Shown: piece by piece, positions 1 to 18,100 of the stretch
How the letters are laid out: each line of letters opens with the position of its first letter
Position numbering within the stretch: the first letter of the stretch is position 1
Assembly (NCBI GenBank): GCA_030248215.1
Contig: JASANG010003752.1
Location: forward strand, 124,001-188,000
Origin: Enoplolaimus lenunculus
Taxonomy: Eukaryota > Nematoda > Enoplea > Enoplida > Thoracostomopsidae
DNA: 64,000 nt
Reading direction: 5' to 3'
Program-made: the position numbers and the translations under genes
Notes under the pieces: model-generated
Databases searched by the model: none
The model's input: the letters and a program-made list of their open reading frames with translations, nothing else
Told to the model about the DNA's origin: nothing

Positions 1-332
1 TGTGAAGCCAGCTTCTTCGCATTTCAAGACTTGGAGCAGTGCAGGAGCGTATGGGTAGTGCCACCAGTTTGAATTACAGCATGGAGCAATAAGGTCTGTA
101 GAAAGCGATAATCCAATGTTTGGCAAGGTTGAAATGAAGCATTGCGTTTGTCCGAAAACCTTTCAAGGAACAATCTTAAGATTGTTTATCGGCAATCTCT
201 TTGTACCGTTCAACCCATGTTACTGTTTAGTGGTGCTCCGTGTGAGTATACGCGGCTTGTGCATGTGCAGAGTGTGTAATGTTAAGACATACATACTCGT
301 GCACATATACCACCAGAGGAAATTAAGATATC

Positions 333-405
333 GGCCGCGTGGTGTAATGAGTAGAGCGCTTGACTCGCGAGCGAGAGGTCCGAGGTTCGATTCCCGGCGT
401 GGCCA
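333..405 (+). tRNA. tRNA-like sequence, possibly a decayed tRNA (anticodon CGC if read literally)
   Basis: A 73-nt segment has a complete 7-bp acceptor stem (GGCCGCG with CGTGGCC, one G-T pair), an A-box-like D arm and a perfect B box (GGTTCGATTCC). The anticodon stem pairs at four of five positions and its loop would present CGC (alanine). The T stem has two mismatches, so this may be a pseudogene or a tRNA-derived repeat head. The acceptor end resembles tRNA-Arg more than tRNA-Ala, so the identity is unsafe. Confidence 0.5.
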
Positions 406-1441
406 TTTGTTTCGGAGAAATTTAGGGTAAAACCACGTATATTCGCAGTACTTCGGAGGAAGGCGTCGTCCGGACCGCGCAGTTCTGACACCCCGCTTTC
501 AGCGACGGATCCAAAAATTTCTGACGAAGGTGTACAGGCTACGTTTGAAACGCAATTTTCCACGAAAAAAATTTCTGTGGGAGATAAATTGTAATGTAGG
601 GAATAGGGATACTATAATTTATTCAGAAAAAGTTTTTTGGGGGAATTTTAAGGTAGAAGGACCTTATAAATTTTATCACAGAAATTTCCTGAAGGGAAAA
701 ATTGTAAAGGTTGAAGAACTTACCATTTTATTACAAAAAATTCTGACGGGGGTTGTATACTCACTAGTCCCTCTTTGGATCCGCTGATTCCCGCTTTCTC
801 ACAGGACAATAGACTAGGCTTTTCAGACTAATTTTTGTTTCGGCTTAGGATAAAATTTGTTTTAGACTTACGTTTATTACGCTGAGCAGGCTTAAACTTA
901 GGAATATGTTTTTGTTGCACATTGTTAAAGTAATATTGGTAGAGAATTTCAGGGCGCGCTCTTGTCTTAATATATCGGAACATAATGCCAATTTGGCTCC
1001 TCATATAACCTCCTCTAATAATTTCAATTAAATTTCAATTTTTAGTTATCATATATCGACTACAGCGGAAGCAAAAATGTAATTTTCAGCAGTTCCGAAA
1101 TCTATATTTTTTCATGTATATATACTGTTTAAAGCGACGCGATAAATTTAACCTAGTAATTTTTTGTGTTTGATGTTTGGTTTTGATCACCTATAAATGA
1201 GGTACAATTGGAGGTCTGCCTACGGCTCCGGCAGAAAATCGACAGCTACGAAATTACATTCAGAATCTTGAAATTTCGATACATCCGCCATTTTTCTTTA
1301 ACGTTTCTGCAGACCGGTGATTACTGGTACGTGTACGCATAAATTGTAACATTTTTCAAACTTTTATACTACAATATCCGTTTCTGTAATTTTTACCATT
1401 CGTTTTAACATCCCGCCGTGATTAACAACGACCCCTATTAT
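406..1441. other. intergenic, no gene seen
   Basis: AT-rich sequence with no exon-like reading frame on either strand. Around 1200-1260 there is a fragment beginning GGTACAATTGGAG followed by CGGCTCCGGCAG, a motif that recurs near 59510 and 51590, so it is probably a decayed repeat terminus. Confidence 0.5.
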
Positions 1442-1930
1442 GGGTCATCCACGTTAAAATGCACGCACATATGTAAAAAAATGTCCCTCCCTTTTGGGTG
1501 CCCGCGTTGTCCCGACCCACTCTCTTTATACACTGTGTGATATTACAGTATGTCATTGTCTGAACTTTTAGACAATGAATATGCTCTAGGCATAAATATT
1601 TACTTGTCCTGACATCCTTATCAGGAACTGTTATTGTTTATAGTCCCTCTTAAGGGACTCTGTTTTTTGTGTTGACTGATACGCGTGAATATGTGCACAG
1701 CTTGTTTTTATATGTGTGTGCGTGCACTATCGTAATGTCCTGACATCCTGCAGACAACATGTATTCCTCCAGAGTGCCTTCCGACAGAGTTTAGATAATC
1801 AGCACTATCTAAGTACGCAGCTATGAAACTGTACCTTGCCTCCAGCTAGGATGTGTATTTCGATGCTATTCCAAATGGGGTGGGTGGACCATTTATTACA
1901 TCGGCGCGTGCATTTTAACGTGGATGAACC
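1442..1930. mobile_element. MITE with about 25-bp terminal inverted repeats and ATTAT flanks
   Basis: The left end GGGTCATCCACGTTAAAATG and the right end, reverse-complemented GGTTCATCCACGTTAAAATG, are inverted repeats that continue for several more bases. Both sides are flanked by ATTAT (1437-1441 and 1931-1935), which looks like a 5-bp target duplication. The 489-bp interior has no coding frame. The superfamily is not assigned. Confidence 0.75.
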
Positions 1931-2446
1931 ATTATCGCTAATTTATGTTATTGTAGCGTTGTGTTCAGTTGCAATATTCGTTTGACTCATGTTTCCTTTA
2001 AGGGTATCCAGTTTTCTGTAAGCTAAAGGTGGCTAACTTCAGGTATGGGAGTCTTGGTCCAGCAAATGCTGGTAGACCTGTAAAACGCAGATTGTTGAAG
2101 CAAGTAATGCCTGATGAATAAAATTTCGCCTAACATCTCTGATTTTTCATATTTGCGCAATAATTATTAGGAGATATTCTGAAAACACACAAAAACTAAG
2201 AAAAACATAAAAACCTACGAAAAAAACTGTTAGCAATAGTTTCTTTTGAAAGTTTTATGTTTTACAGTGATGACCAAAGTTGACCGAGACCAGAAACAAG
2301 CTAATATATATTAGTTCACAATGTGTCGGGCTTTTACACACCAACAACAATAACACGTGTGTTTGACTACCTTGAGTCGTGTACTTTTTATCAGTAATAC
2401 TTGTATTATAAAAGAAATTGAGAACCATTGTAAATCGAATATTTAA

Positions 2447-2698
2447 CCCTTCTCACATTGAGTTGCCTACAGGCAACTCAGCGCAGAGTATATGCGTTAT
2501 ATCGCACCGTGTTTAACAATTGCAACACGTATACATAGTACTAAATCACCACAAGACGTGAGAGCCCCTTGGGCTCGAGCGTCAAGCTCCTATAGCTAAG
2601 TGGTGATGGTATACGCCTCCCACTCCAGTCACTGGAGTTCGAATCTTAGCAGAAAAGTATGTCTCAGGGGAAATAGAAATAATTCATGTGAGAAAGGG
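2447..2698. mobile_element. piggyBac-like MITE carrying a tRNA-Gly-like segment
   Basis: The element is bounded by CCCTTCTCACA and its inverted copy TGTGAGAAAGGG. TTAA lies on the left and TTGA on the right, consistent with a TTAA target site. Inside, about 2591-2650 has an A-box-like TAGCTAAGTGG, a CCTCCCAC anticodon-loop-like stretch as in tRNA-Gly(CCC), and a B box GAGTTCGAATC. A related longer copy lies at 45861-46258. The piggyBac assignment rests on the TTAA site and the CCCT ends only. Confidence 0.6.
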
Positions 2699-2987
2699 TT
2701 GACGCAATTGCAGGCGGAAAATTCACCTCATGCTCTGCTGGAATTTTTGGCGGAGGTTCTGGCAATTTGGGTAACTTCTCATATTTTGGCAAGTGTGTGA
2801 AATTTTGCCACTTGTGTTTTCAGGATCTTTTTCTTAATATTCGAATTCAAAATAGTAACTATAGTAGTCATTGAGTATAAAAGTTACCACGTCGATCAGC
2901 TTTTGAAACGCAGGTATTGATGCACAGGTAGATGCTTGGTACAGCTAGGTATTCCAATTGCCAGCAAATTGGTACAAATGCAATTAA

Positions 2988-3206
2988 CATGGCACCGCTT
3001 CCACCCGTGCTGCGTCGTTCACACCCGTACGGCGCTGTACGTCATCCGGACCGCGCCGTCCGTTTACCGTGCGGTATCCTACGCAAATAACTTACGTACG
3101 ATATCGTATGGTACGGACGATAGTGGACGGCACCCTACGGGCAACGGCCAGTTACGGTGGCGACGTACAGGTGACGCACGATGACGGACGGCGCCGACGT
3201 CAAGTA
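2988..3206. repeat. GC-rich fold-back repeat
   Basis: A GC-rich block in AT-rich surroundings is made of variants of CGCCGTCCGTCACCGTGCGG and their inverted copies (for example GACGGACGGCGCCGACGTC), so it can fold on itself. A bounded relative with clear termini lies at 32203-32398, and fragments lie near 11076-11145 and 20850-20925. Confidence 0.55.
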
Positions 3207-3519
3207 ACTTTTTCGCTTTTGTATTAACGTTATTCTTGCAAAAAATTACAATGCTAGTGGCAATTTTTATTGCAAAATTTAGGTGTCAGAGCGACGCATG
3301 TACACAAACCGGTGGTGACAACTATTGTAGTATATCATATTATTTTAAAAGCGCAAAAGATCGAAACGATATTTGTCGGATTGATTTGTTTCCAAAATCG
3401 ATTGCTAACTTTTTGTCTGTACTAGCGTTGCACGAACTCTTTCAAAATACAACAGTTATGTTAGTGTCTATTTTGTACCGATACATTCTATTGTACGTAG
3501 GGAATATAGATTCTTACAT

Positions 3520-7794
<4,275 letters not shown>

Positions 7795-8552
7795 AAACAT
7801 TGTCTGTGTTTTTAAAGTTGCGTAACACTATGCTAGCACTCAGTTGGTGATGGGGTTTGTAACTTTACGGCAATGCTTGGTGGATAATTTTCTCGCAAAT
7901 GGATACCGCCTGTGTGTAATTCAAAAAGTCTTCGCTAACTGGTGGCTGGTGCTATTGCTGTATGATGTCATTGTTGTTGTGATATGTTTTTGGGAATACC
8001 AGTGAAAGTATTTTGTCGTTCTAAACACTGTTGTTTTATGAGTATAAAAGTGCAACAAACGCAAATTTAGTGCTAAAACCTTAATACGAGGTTTTGGTTT
8101 TGTTCTTTGTTCGGCTTTCCTGGTCCTGTGTGGCTCACTTGAGTCCATCAGTGCCAGCAACTATTTATCCTTGACTTTTTAAAAATTGATATTACAAACG
8201 TGTGTTACGTTTTTCGCTCTTGATTAATCAGAGTTTTGTGGACACAAGTTAGTGAACTCACGGCTAGTGGTAGATTAGGAGCGGCTATGGGTGTGCTGCG
8301 ATTTGTATTTATTGCTGATAATCACCTTTATTAAATAATGGTTTTCAATTTGCCATTCATATTTTAGAAACAATATTTTAGTTATTTTTGTTGCTATTTC
8401 CAGCTATTTAAATGTCTAGATACGTCATTACGAAGAGTTAACTTTAAATATTTTAATATTGTTTTGCAAGTTTTACATACTTAAGTTAATCACATTGTTT
8501 GATTTTTAAATAAAGTATTTTATTACTGTGTTTTATTTAGCAATTTTATTGA
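7795..8552. other. PECR 3' region and intergenic spacer
   Basis: Sequence after the PECR stop, AT-rich, with no further exon seen. A canonical AATAAA at 8509-8514 is the clearest poly(A) signal candidate on the plus strand, which would make a 3' UTR of about 0.7 kb. Closer variant signals cannot be excluded. Confidence 0.4.
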
Positions 8553-9058
8553 TTCTCGGAGCTGATAGAGCGGTTTGAGATCAAGATTAATGGGGTTTTT
8601 CGGCAGCAGATCGGTGGAGTTATTTGCATTTTTCATCTCCAAATGCTAGGATGTGTTCGTTTTGCTTTTGTCACAATTTTCAGAAAAGAATTCCGAAATT
8701 AAACAACAAAATTGCATATATTGGCTAAAATTAACTATTTAACCATTTTTGCAACCTAATTTCGTCCTCAACTTCGGCTCCGTCAAGTTTTGCTGACCTC
8801 TGACTCCTAAATTTTTCAGCTCCGGTTGCGCCCTGTTTAACATATACAATATCCGGTTCCAGTTCCGGTAAAAATTCAATATCCGGTCGCACCCTGCCAA
8901 ATGCACCGCAATGCTTTGTATGCAATAATCGTTAGTTACGAGGTTCTCGGAGCTGATAGAGCGGTTTGCGATCGAGATTAATGTGCGTTGAGCGACTCCG
9001 TCTTATAATCCTGTTACTGGTTTACAGGGTTCTCCGGCAGAAGATTGGTTGAGTATGC
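8553..9058. repeat. two direct repeats upstream of ABCB6, one interrupted by an intron-like insert
   Basis: The block TCTCGGAGCTGATAGAGCGG and its continuation up to AGATTAAT occurs at 8553-8592 and again at 8944-8982. It is followed by CGGCAGCAGATCGG in the first and CGGCAGAAGATTGG in the second. In the second copy the two parts are separated by 45 bp (8983-9027) that begin GTGCGT and end TTTACAG, like a small GT-AG intron. Between the copies are hAT-MITE-like termini (CCGGTTGCGCCCTG and CCGGTCGCACCCTG, 8840-8895). The second copy may be the ABCB6 5' untranslated leader. Confidence 0.55.
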
Positions 9059-9142
9059 AAGAACAGTTTGTTACAAAATGGGGCTGTGTTTTGTAATTTA
9101 GAGCTTAGCTTTATTTTAATACATCAAACATAAAAATCTAAA

Positions 9143-12100
9143 ATGCATTACTGTGAGCCAAATACGACAATATTTACACTGTGGATTGACAAAGGCTTTG
9201 GTCATTGTTTTCTCGATACAACGACATCACTTGTGGTCGTTGCGTTGGTTGCTCTTGGTTCAGCTGAGATTTCAATGTACCGAAGGCACGGAACAAGGAC
9301 TGAAGTGACGCTGTTGCCGAAATCAATATTATTCGCGATTCAAATTGCTTGTGTTGTACTCGCTCTGTTGCTGCCGTTGTTTGCGTTTTCAATTTATACC
9401 AGCGTTTTGCACGAACCGATATTTGGTCATATGCTGTTGTGGAACTTGTCACAGGTAAAGACAAATTTACTTCCATGCAGCATAAATTATTCTTTGAGCA
9501 ATAAACTGAAACAATACGGAAGAACGGAATAAGCATACGTTGAATACATACGTAGATCTTGAACTGCAGAGTCCAACGGTACCAGTTTTAGAACCGCGTT
9601 GCCTGTAGTTCGATAGTAGGTCCTCAGTCCACGTCTGCTTGTGCTAAACCGCTCAGGACCATAGCTTTTGAAAGATCAGTAAGATAATTCACTGTTCCTT
9701 AAATTTCTAAGGAGCATAGATTCTATATCTTCGCCTGTATTCATTTCTGTTGTCAAGATTTTTGTTATTTTTACTTTTTTTGTTGTTTCTTATTTTGGTT
9801 TATTTATATTGATTTAGAGCTTGGCATGGCTTCTCGTTTTGGTGCTGATATACTGGGAACGAAATTACGATTTGCCTTCTCCGCCGTCGCGTGGACACGG
9901 ATGCGTTCTGTTGACTATAACAGCGTTTATATTTATTTCAAAGAATCTCAGTTTGGTCAATATTAATAGCCCACAGTGGTGGTACCAGCTTATCAGGTAT
10001 GTTCATAGCCATTCTGGCTTGCGTTTTTCCCAGGTTGCATATGCAGAGAAATGGAAAACTGAGGGCCGGTTTGCCCCAGGTTTAATCTGGGGGCATTTTT
10101 ATACGTTAGATCCTCGTATGCTATCTTTAACTATACAACATTTGCTCCTAACACACTTAATGACATTTATATAATAAAATGTTTTCTGAATGGCTGTGTT
10201 CGCGTTATATGCAGCGTTTTCTGCTCGTTATAGAAACCTTATTAGGCTATATTACTTATATGTTGTATGACGCGCACCCACTCTGAAAAAATGGGAAGCA
10301 TCACGTTGAGGATAAACCAAAAATAGGGGACTTCGCTGCTTAGGATGGGTAGCCCCCGAACAGTGACAGGCAAGTGACTTTATGGACTTCATGTCGCACA
10401 ATGTGATCATAATATTGTGTTTGAAGCGATAATCGCAGCTGTAAAATGTTTATTTAAGGCATTATGATCGTGTGAAATTAGGAATATTTGTTGCTGAATA
10501 TACGTTGTGTTTGGCAATTTTCGCATCATCAATTCGTGCTCCTGGAATGGCTTCGTTGCGCGCAAGGGCAGCTTTTACGCATCGACGCTTGTTTAACAAT
10601 GATGAAGAGAAAGGATTGCAAAAAGTAATGACATTATCTATTTTAATAAACCTGGAACGCCAACGATGCGTAATTTGCAACGATACGTAATTTGAATTTT
10701 GTTCAAGCTATCTTTGTGCGTATAATTTCATGTAAGCAAACGATAGAATCAACAGATCGATCACCGTAAAAAACGCTTTATGACCTACAGTTTATTTTTT
10801 ACCACTTGTCCGAGACAGGCCAATTGGCCAAATGCCCTACTTACGACCTCCCTCATCTCAACTGATAGGTTTTTAAGCAAGCGAATTACTGCGTCTACAA
10901 TTATATAAATTGCATGCAGCAGTTACAACATCGACTGCTATAAAAATGCAAAAATTTACCAAGTTTGATCAACTGGGTTAAAACTTATGACTTATTGTGA
11001 ACTGGTGACTGCTGTTATGTACACGTCGTTGAGCATTCCAGGCGAGCGCTCAGCGTTGTACATTGCTCTTCTGGGCGGCGTCGTAATAGGTGCCACTATA
11101 CGTATCGTGCGACACCGTCCGTCATCGTGCGGCAGCGTAGTTTGAATTCACGTTATGCAAATTGCGCAGGATGTCACATGGTCTATGACGCGCTACAGGA
11201 AAAGCATAGTGAACCACCAAGCCTATATAGCGCCACCCTTATCGTGATAATTTGTTTTAGAATCAAAGCAACATTTCAACGTTTAGCGATTTGCGTCGCA
11301 AGCTTAGTCTCATATTGCCATACTTGTGGCCAAAGTCAAACTACGGGTTACAGCTATGCGTGCTGTTGTGCGTTGTTATTCTGGTCGCAGGCAGATTTGT
11401 CAATGTTTACGTTCCGATGTTTTCAAAGTGGATTGTTGATAGTTTAACCACGCCGTCACGTGGAGGAAAATTAAAATTTCGCTGGGATTTGATTGTTGCT
11501 TATGTTGTACTGCGTATGGTTCAAGGTGGAGTTGGTGCAGGTAAGTTAAGGAGAGGGCTAACGGGTTTCGCTTAGGGTGCTCTGAAATATGAAGAACACA
11601 GGAATTTGAAAGTGGCGGCAATTTGTGTTAATCGGACCAGATGGAATAAATTGCTTTAAACCTTGGGTAAATTATCACAATGTATGGCAGCGCGACCATG
11701 GCATGTAATATGATTCTGGTTTTAGGCGGTGGCCTACTGAACATAGCACGATCGTTTTTGTGGATTAAAGTGCAACAGTTTACATCGCGTGAAATTCAAG
11801 TTCGCTTGTATGCACATTTACACAGGTAACAAATGTTCCACCTGCGATACGGTTGTTTGATTTGATTAATCAACTCGTTTTATCTTTCGTTTTTATTCAT
11901 GGTATCTGTGAGATGGAAAATACGAGAAAATTTGAAAATTTGTGGACACTCTGTTTAATGTGTCGAACGATATTTTTCACACAAAAGGGTTGCTGGGCAT
12001 TCGCCGGTTTTCGACAAAGTTGGAAGTTTCTTCTGATCCCTCAGTTCCCAACCTAAGCGCAGATTTTGAGCGGGGAGACTGAAGAACACACTAGTGGCTT

Positions 12101-15100
12101 TTGTTTAGTTTGCTAACGTATTGAAGTTGAAATGATCATGTTTTTGTCCAATTCGCCGGATTGATTTTCGGGGTTGTTATTGAAATATTAGTATGTTTGT
12201 TTTAGCTTGTCAATGCGGTGGCATTTGGGCAGACAAACTGGCGAAGTACTTCGCGTTATGGATCGTGGCACAAACAGCATTAATGGACTGTTACAGTAAG
12301 TGAAAGCTTGACTGTATTTAATTTATATTCTATGTTAATAATATCGCTTCAAAGTGCTTAACCTTACGATATTTGAGCACAGCCACAATTCAATTTTATA
12401 GTCTGTCCTTTACCTGCTGTAATTTTGTGCTGAAAGGAGATTTTTTAACAAGATCAGGGGATTCAAACCAGTGTTCCATTCGTAATACAAGGTGGCTTCC
12501 AATAAAAGCCTTATCGCGTTGAACGAGTTTACAAAGTTAGGGATTTTCGGAAAAATTTTAAAGATATATTATTTCTGTTGAACGCCGCGTAGACACGTGT
12601 GTATTTTAAATTTCGAACGAGACGAATTTTTCGCGTGAATGTGTGCTGAAGTCAGGAAATATGAGCTGACATGTGTCATTTTGCTTGTTGCCGCTGTATA
12701 ACAAATATAACGAAACTATCAACGAGTGCGTGCCCACCTGCGCTGTCGTTGTTATTTCATGTATAAATATTGTGCAATTTAAGAGTGACTTTGTTTCAAA
12801 TAACGCCTACTGTGATCGATATTATCATAGCAATTAGTTATTTCACGGCACTGTTCAACGCTTGGTTTGGCATGATTGTCTTTGCTACTATGGCTGCGTA
12901 TTTGAGTAAGTTTTGGTTGAAGGGTGGGGGCGTTTTAAAAATGTTTATTGTTGATCAAATTGGCTAAGGCAAATGTATGGCTTAACAGCTGATAACTGAA
13001 GTTTGAGTGATTTGTGAACCCTGAAGTATAACCCGTAACAGTCTTATTCAAAATTTGGTGCGTTTTCAGCGTGTAGTCATGATATGCTAACATACTATGT
13101 GAAGTTGTTCTTCGTATTGGTTTGTGAATCTTTAGTTTTGCATTGTAGCAAACGGGGTCAGTCTTACATGTGTGTAAGGATTCAAAGTTTTAGGTGTTGC
13201 TGATTCGGGCGTTATAAGCATGGGGGTATCTTGATTGCACCTGCTGTTCCTTACTTGATCTTTTGCCAGCTGACGATATTGGGCAGTGTTTCACGGTTGT
13301 ACCGTGGATTTTGAAAACGCATGTTGCGTTGGGATCTCATATGTTACCAACTGAAAACAGTTTTTAAATACTTTGAAACAAATCCACGGAAGCAGGGTGG
13401 AATGACGCCTACATCCACCCCTTGTTATGATTCTCTTGGCAGCAATTGAAATTGTGGTGTTTTAGCTGCAACCATAGTGGTGACTGAATGGCGAACCAAA
13501 TATAGACGTAATATGAACCGTCTGGACAACGAATATTCAGCAAAAGGCGTTGATTCACTATTGAATTTTGAAACTGTCAAATATTATAATGCTGAAGATT
13601 ATGAAGTTGACCGCTATCGAAAAGCCATTGTCGAATATCAGGTAAAAGTTTGGGTTGTTGATTGTAGTCTTAGTTGAAAATTAGCGTAAGAATTACAAAA
13701 GTACTATATTTTCAAACGGGGAAATTTATCGAAAGCTTACCTAAGATTACGTTTAGTGTTTTCGTAGCGTAAATACAAATTTGACGTTTATGTGAAATCT
13801 ATTAAAGCTGGAACGTTCACATACGTACGTATTTTGTGCATCGATACAGCTAATTTTTAGCATATGGACGTTTACAAATAAATTAGAAGTGTGTTTTGTC
13901 TTTCAACTGCATCTGTGCTAATAGTTTTACTTTAATGTAAGTGAAAGATGAACGAATTGCAAGACAGGAATATTTGTGCTGCTGCGTTAATATTTAACTT
14001 GTTAACGTTGGAAATGTTACAACTACTTTGTCTAGTAGAACCGTATTAAGAGGGTGCTATTTTTCGATAATTTTAACGTTTTTTTGGGAATTTTGAATAT
14101 CATTGAAAGAATACGATACGATTAATATTATCTTTTTCAGGGGGCAGAATGGATTGCGTCTGCGTCGCTGTCACTACTTAACGTGATCCAAAACGCAATC
14201 ATGAATTCAGGTCTTTTGTTCGGTTCACTTCTGTGCGCGTATATGGTGGTTCATGGCGAAGACGGTTTTACTGTTGGTGATTATGTGCTGTTCGCTACGT
14301 ATATTATGCAGCTTTATCAGCCGCTTAACTGGCTTGGTACTTATTATAGGTGAGTATAAGGGGAGACCTGGGGGCTTGGCATTTTCCGCATATCTGTGTG
14401 GAGCCTATTCTGTTGCTATGTTGTTGGGGAACACAAGGCTTTATAAGTTCGTTTAATACTGTCAGTGGCCTTTTCGTTAGAATATCCACATACTACGTTT
14501 GTTTGTTATGCATGGATTGGTTAGAATTTGGTTTACTTTGTTCTATTATATTGTTTCAACCTGTATAACCGCGTTATGTCTTTTAGGCTTTCTGATATTT
14601 TTTATTTTATTTTCAAGAGTGATTCAGCAGTCATTCATTGATATGGAAAATATGTTTGAATTACTCAATGAAAAACAAGAGGTAAAATGCTATCAATTTC
14701 TTACGTAACAGTTTACCAGTTTATCAATCGACGAATAGAAAGTGAAATTTAAATTAAAATAATTTGTAGAACGGTGTTTTTTCGCTTGACCGAAAGAAAA
14801 GGATTACCGCTCTTGTGCACTTCTCCCGATCACGTTTAGGCTTAGGCTTCACAAAATGCTTACCTGAAGTTAAGGATAATTTTTTTACCTGAGCCGTTAC
14901 CTGTAGCTAAGCCTAATGTCTTAAATGTGGGGAAAGCGTACAAGAGCCGATTTTGGATTCAGTATCGATTGCTTTAGTACTTGAACCATTCACTGCTCAT
15001 AACTTAAAGAAGCTTTTGCTCAGGGCCATTTCGCCATAAATTTTAGCATCGTCTGTAATTAATACTACAAAATTCCTGCATGGTCCACCGAATATTATTT

Positions 15101-18100
15101 TGTTCTTTATAATGTCGGACGGACCGGGTCGTTGCATATCGATGTAATATTTTATAAATAACTTGCATTATCAGTGAATTAGAAACCCTACGACGAGCGC
15201 ATGCTTCTACAAAAATAACGAACCTGCTTCATTGCGTTAATGTGTAAGAATATACAGTTCCAGTAGCTGTCAGAAATGCTTACAGGTTAAAGACGAGATG
15301 GACGCGAAGCCTTTAATGGTTACAGACGGACGCATTGAGTTCAGAAATGTTTCGTTTCACTATCATCCTGAGTAAGTGAAGGAAAACTTTTTTATATTGC
15401 AAAAGTTACATTTTGGATATTTTTTTGAATATGTGTCTGTGAAGCATTTTTTAATTATTAAAGTTAAACAAAATACATTGAGATTTAAAAGATGTTCGGA
15501 ATATTTATGCTGTCGGTGCAATTGAGTTTCTATATTCAAATGCGCAAAGTTTTGCAGCGAGAACTTGCAGTTGCAAGTCCTGTGAAAAACTATTTGAGCA
15601 AACCTTGTACGTGTGAATAGATTGTTTTTCTGTTTTAATTTGTAATAGATTTAATTTACTAAAATGTTGTTTTTTGTGTATTTTCGAAAACCAGTGTTAC
15701 GAAATGTATCGTTTGTGGTCAATCCTGGAAAAACTGTCGCGTTGGTGCGTTTGACAGAAACATTTTTGTGATGTAGAGTTTTAAAATTACACGAGCACAG
15801 TTTGAACTGAACCATGATTTATGGGTGGCACCTGGTTATTTGGCTAATAATTTTATTTGCAAGGAGTTTCATTTCAAAACCATTTGTGCTGTGAAGTGAC
15901 CTTACTTTCTTGATGATTTTGAAATATATGACTACCAGGGTGCAACCGGAATTCCGGTTCCGGCATTTTTTCACCTTCCGGTTCCGGTAAATTTTTACCG
16001 GATTTAAAAATTCCGGTGTTATAATTTGGCCGTTTTCTTAACTTTGCTAATTTTTAAGAATCTCTTTTGAAAGCCACTTGTACTCCAAATATAAGCCAAT
16101 GATGGTGGATTTCACTTCAGTCGACGACGAAAATCTAAAATACAACAAATAAAATAAATACCTATGTTCGACTAAGGTTGTTTCACAAATAATAGAGCAA
16201 AAAATAAGATTAAAATGAAATTTTTGGTGAAGTGCTTTTTTCACTTTCCGGTTCCGGTTCCGGTAAAATTTTCAAATTCCGGTTCCGATAAATTGTAATT
16301 CCGGTTGCACCCTGATGACTACCGGGGGGTAAAATTCATTGTCCGATTTAAATTTTAAGAATATTTAAAAACATCTTTGTGTTATTTCAATTATTTAACA
16401 TTTTTTGTTTCAGGTTGGACCGTCAGGCAGTGGTAAAAGTACAATCATTCGGTTGTTGTTTCGGTTTTATGACGTGCAAGATGGATCTATTTTATTTGAT
16501 AATCAAGATGTCACTACTGTATGCTTACTTGTTTTATTATTTTTGTATCATTTTGAGAAGTACGGATTTCAGTCATTTTTATTATTAGATGGATTGGATA
16601 CTGTAAAACATAAAACTGGATTGGTTAGGACGGCTTATTTAGCAGCTTCAGCGCTACATTTTAAATTTTACACAGATTTAGAATTATATACACAAAGCAC
16701 GTAATCAGATGAATAACCATTATTATAAAAATGTTTCAAAAAATTTCTGCGTGATTAATTATTGGTTTATGTTTATTTTGATATATTTTAGGTTACACAA
16801 CAATCTTTACGAAAACACATTGGTGTTGTGCCACAGGATACGGTGCTGTTTAATGATACGATACTGTAAGCATATATCGTCCACTGTGGTTTTCCGTATA
16901 CTAAAATGTCCGATTCAGGCGTGCAAGTACTTCTGAGTGCAACTTTCGGGACAGGATTTTCGAACAAAAGTAAAATATGTTGCAATTTCTGGGCAAAAAT
17001 GAAAACTTACACATTTGAATACGGTTTAGCGGAAGAAAAAGTAGTTATTTTTATGTTAGCTATTATACCATAGTGCTGTAAGTCACAAAAATTACAATAG
17101 TATTTCAAATTTTGGATTACATTTTGTTCTGATCTATATTTTAGTATTTTTTCTAAGTATATTAGTGTTGTGTCATTGTTGCAGATATAACGTGAGATAT
17201 GGACGTGTAAATGCAGCTGATTATGAAGTTTTCGATGCTGCGAAAGCGGCAGACATTCATGAGCGTATTGAATCATTTCCATACGGTTAGTTCTCGGTTC
17301 TTTGTAACTTTAATATTAATTTTAGAACAATATTTGAAAAAATTGAATGTTTTTTCAGCGAAGCGAAACTCCGAGCGAAGCTCAGAGTTTCGCGAAGCGT
17401 TTTATGTTTTGTACTTGGGGGTCGAAAGATGGATGTCCGTCCGTCCGTCCGTCTGTCCGTCCGAAAAGAATCTCAGGAACGGCTGAACCGATTTTCATAA
17501 ACTTTTTTGTTTGAAAGCCAATAATTATCCTAGGGTGTTAACCTCGCATTGGGGTTTTAAAATTTTAAGCCGTTTATTAGCTACAGGCTAATTTGCATAA
17601 TTAATTAAGCCTAAATTAGGAATTTCCACAATATTTCACTAATTATTACAGTTAGAAGCAATCTAATTTTAGCATTAAAGGGTTTTTGGGTGCGAGGAAT
17701 CTCCGTAGACTACAAATCTCCAAAACTGATAAGTGAGCACTTAGCTAATGGATAATTTGCATATTAGCATAGTTTGTAAGCCTAAATTAGGACTTTTTAC
17801 AATATTTCACTAATTATTAAGGTTAAAAGCAATATAATTTCAGCCATAAAGGGTGTTTAGGTGCGAGGAGTTTGAATAAATTGTTTACAAACTTCCCAAA
17901 CTGATAATTGAATAGTTAGCTAATAGCTAATTTGCATATTAGCTTAATTGACAAGACAAAATTAGGACTTTTTAATTTATTTCAATAATTATCAGGATTT
18001 ACTGAAGGTTTTTTGGTGCGAGGAATCTGAATAAATTGTTTACAAACGTCTAAAACCGATAATTGAGTAGTTAGCTAATAGAAAATTTGCATATAAGTAG

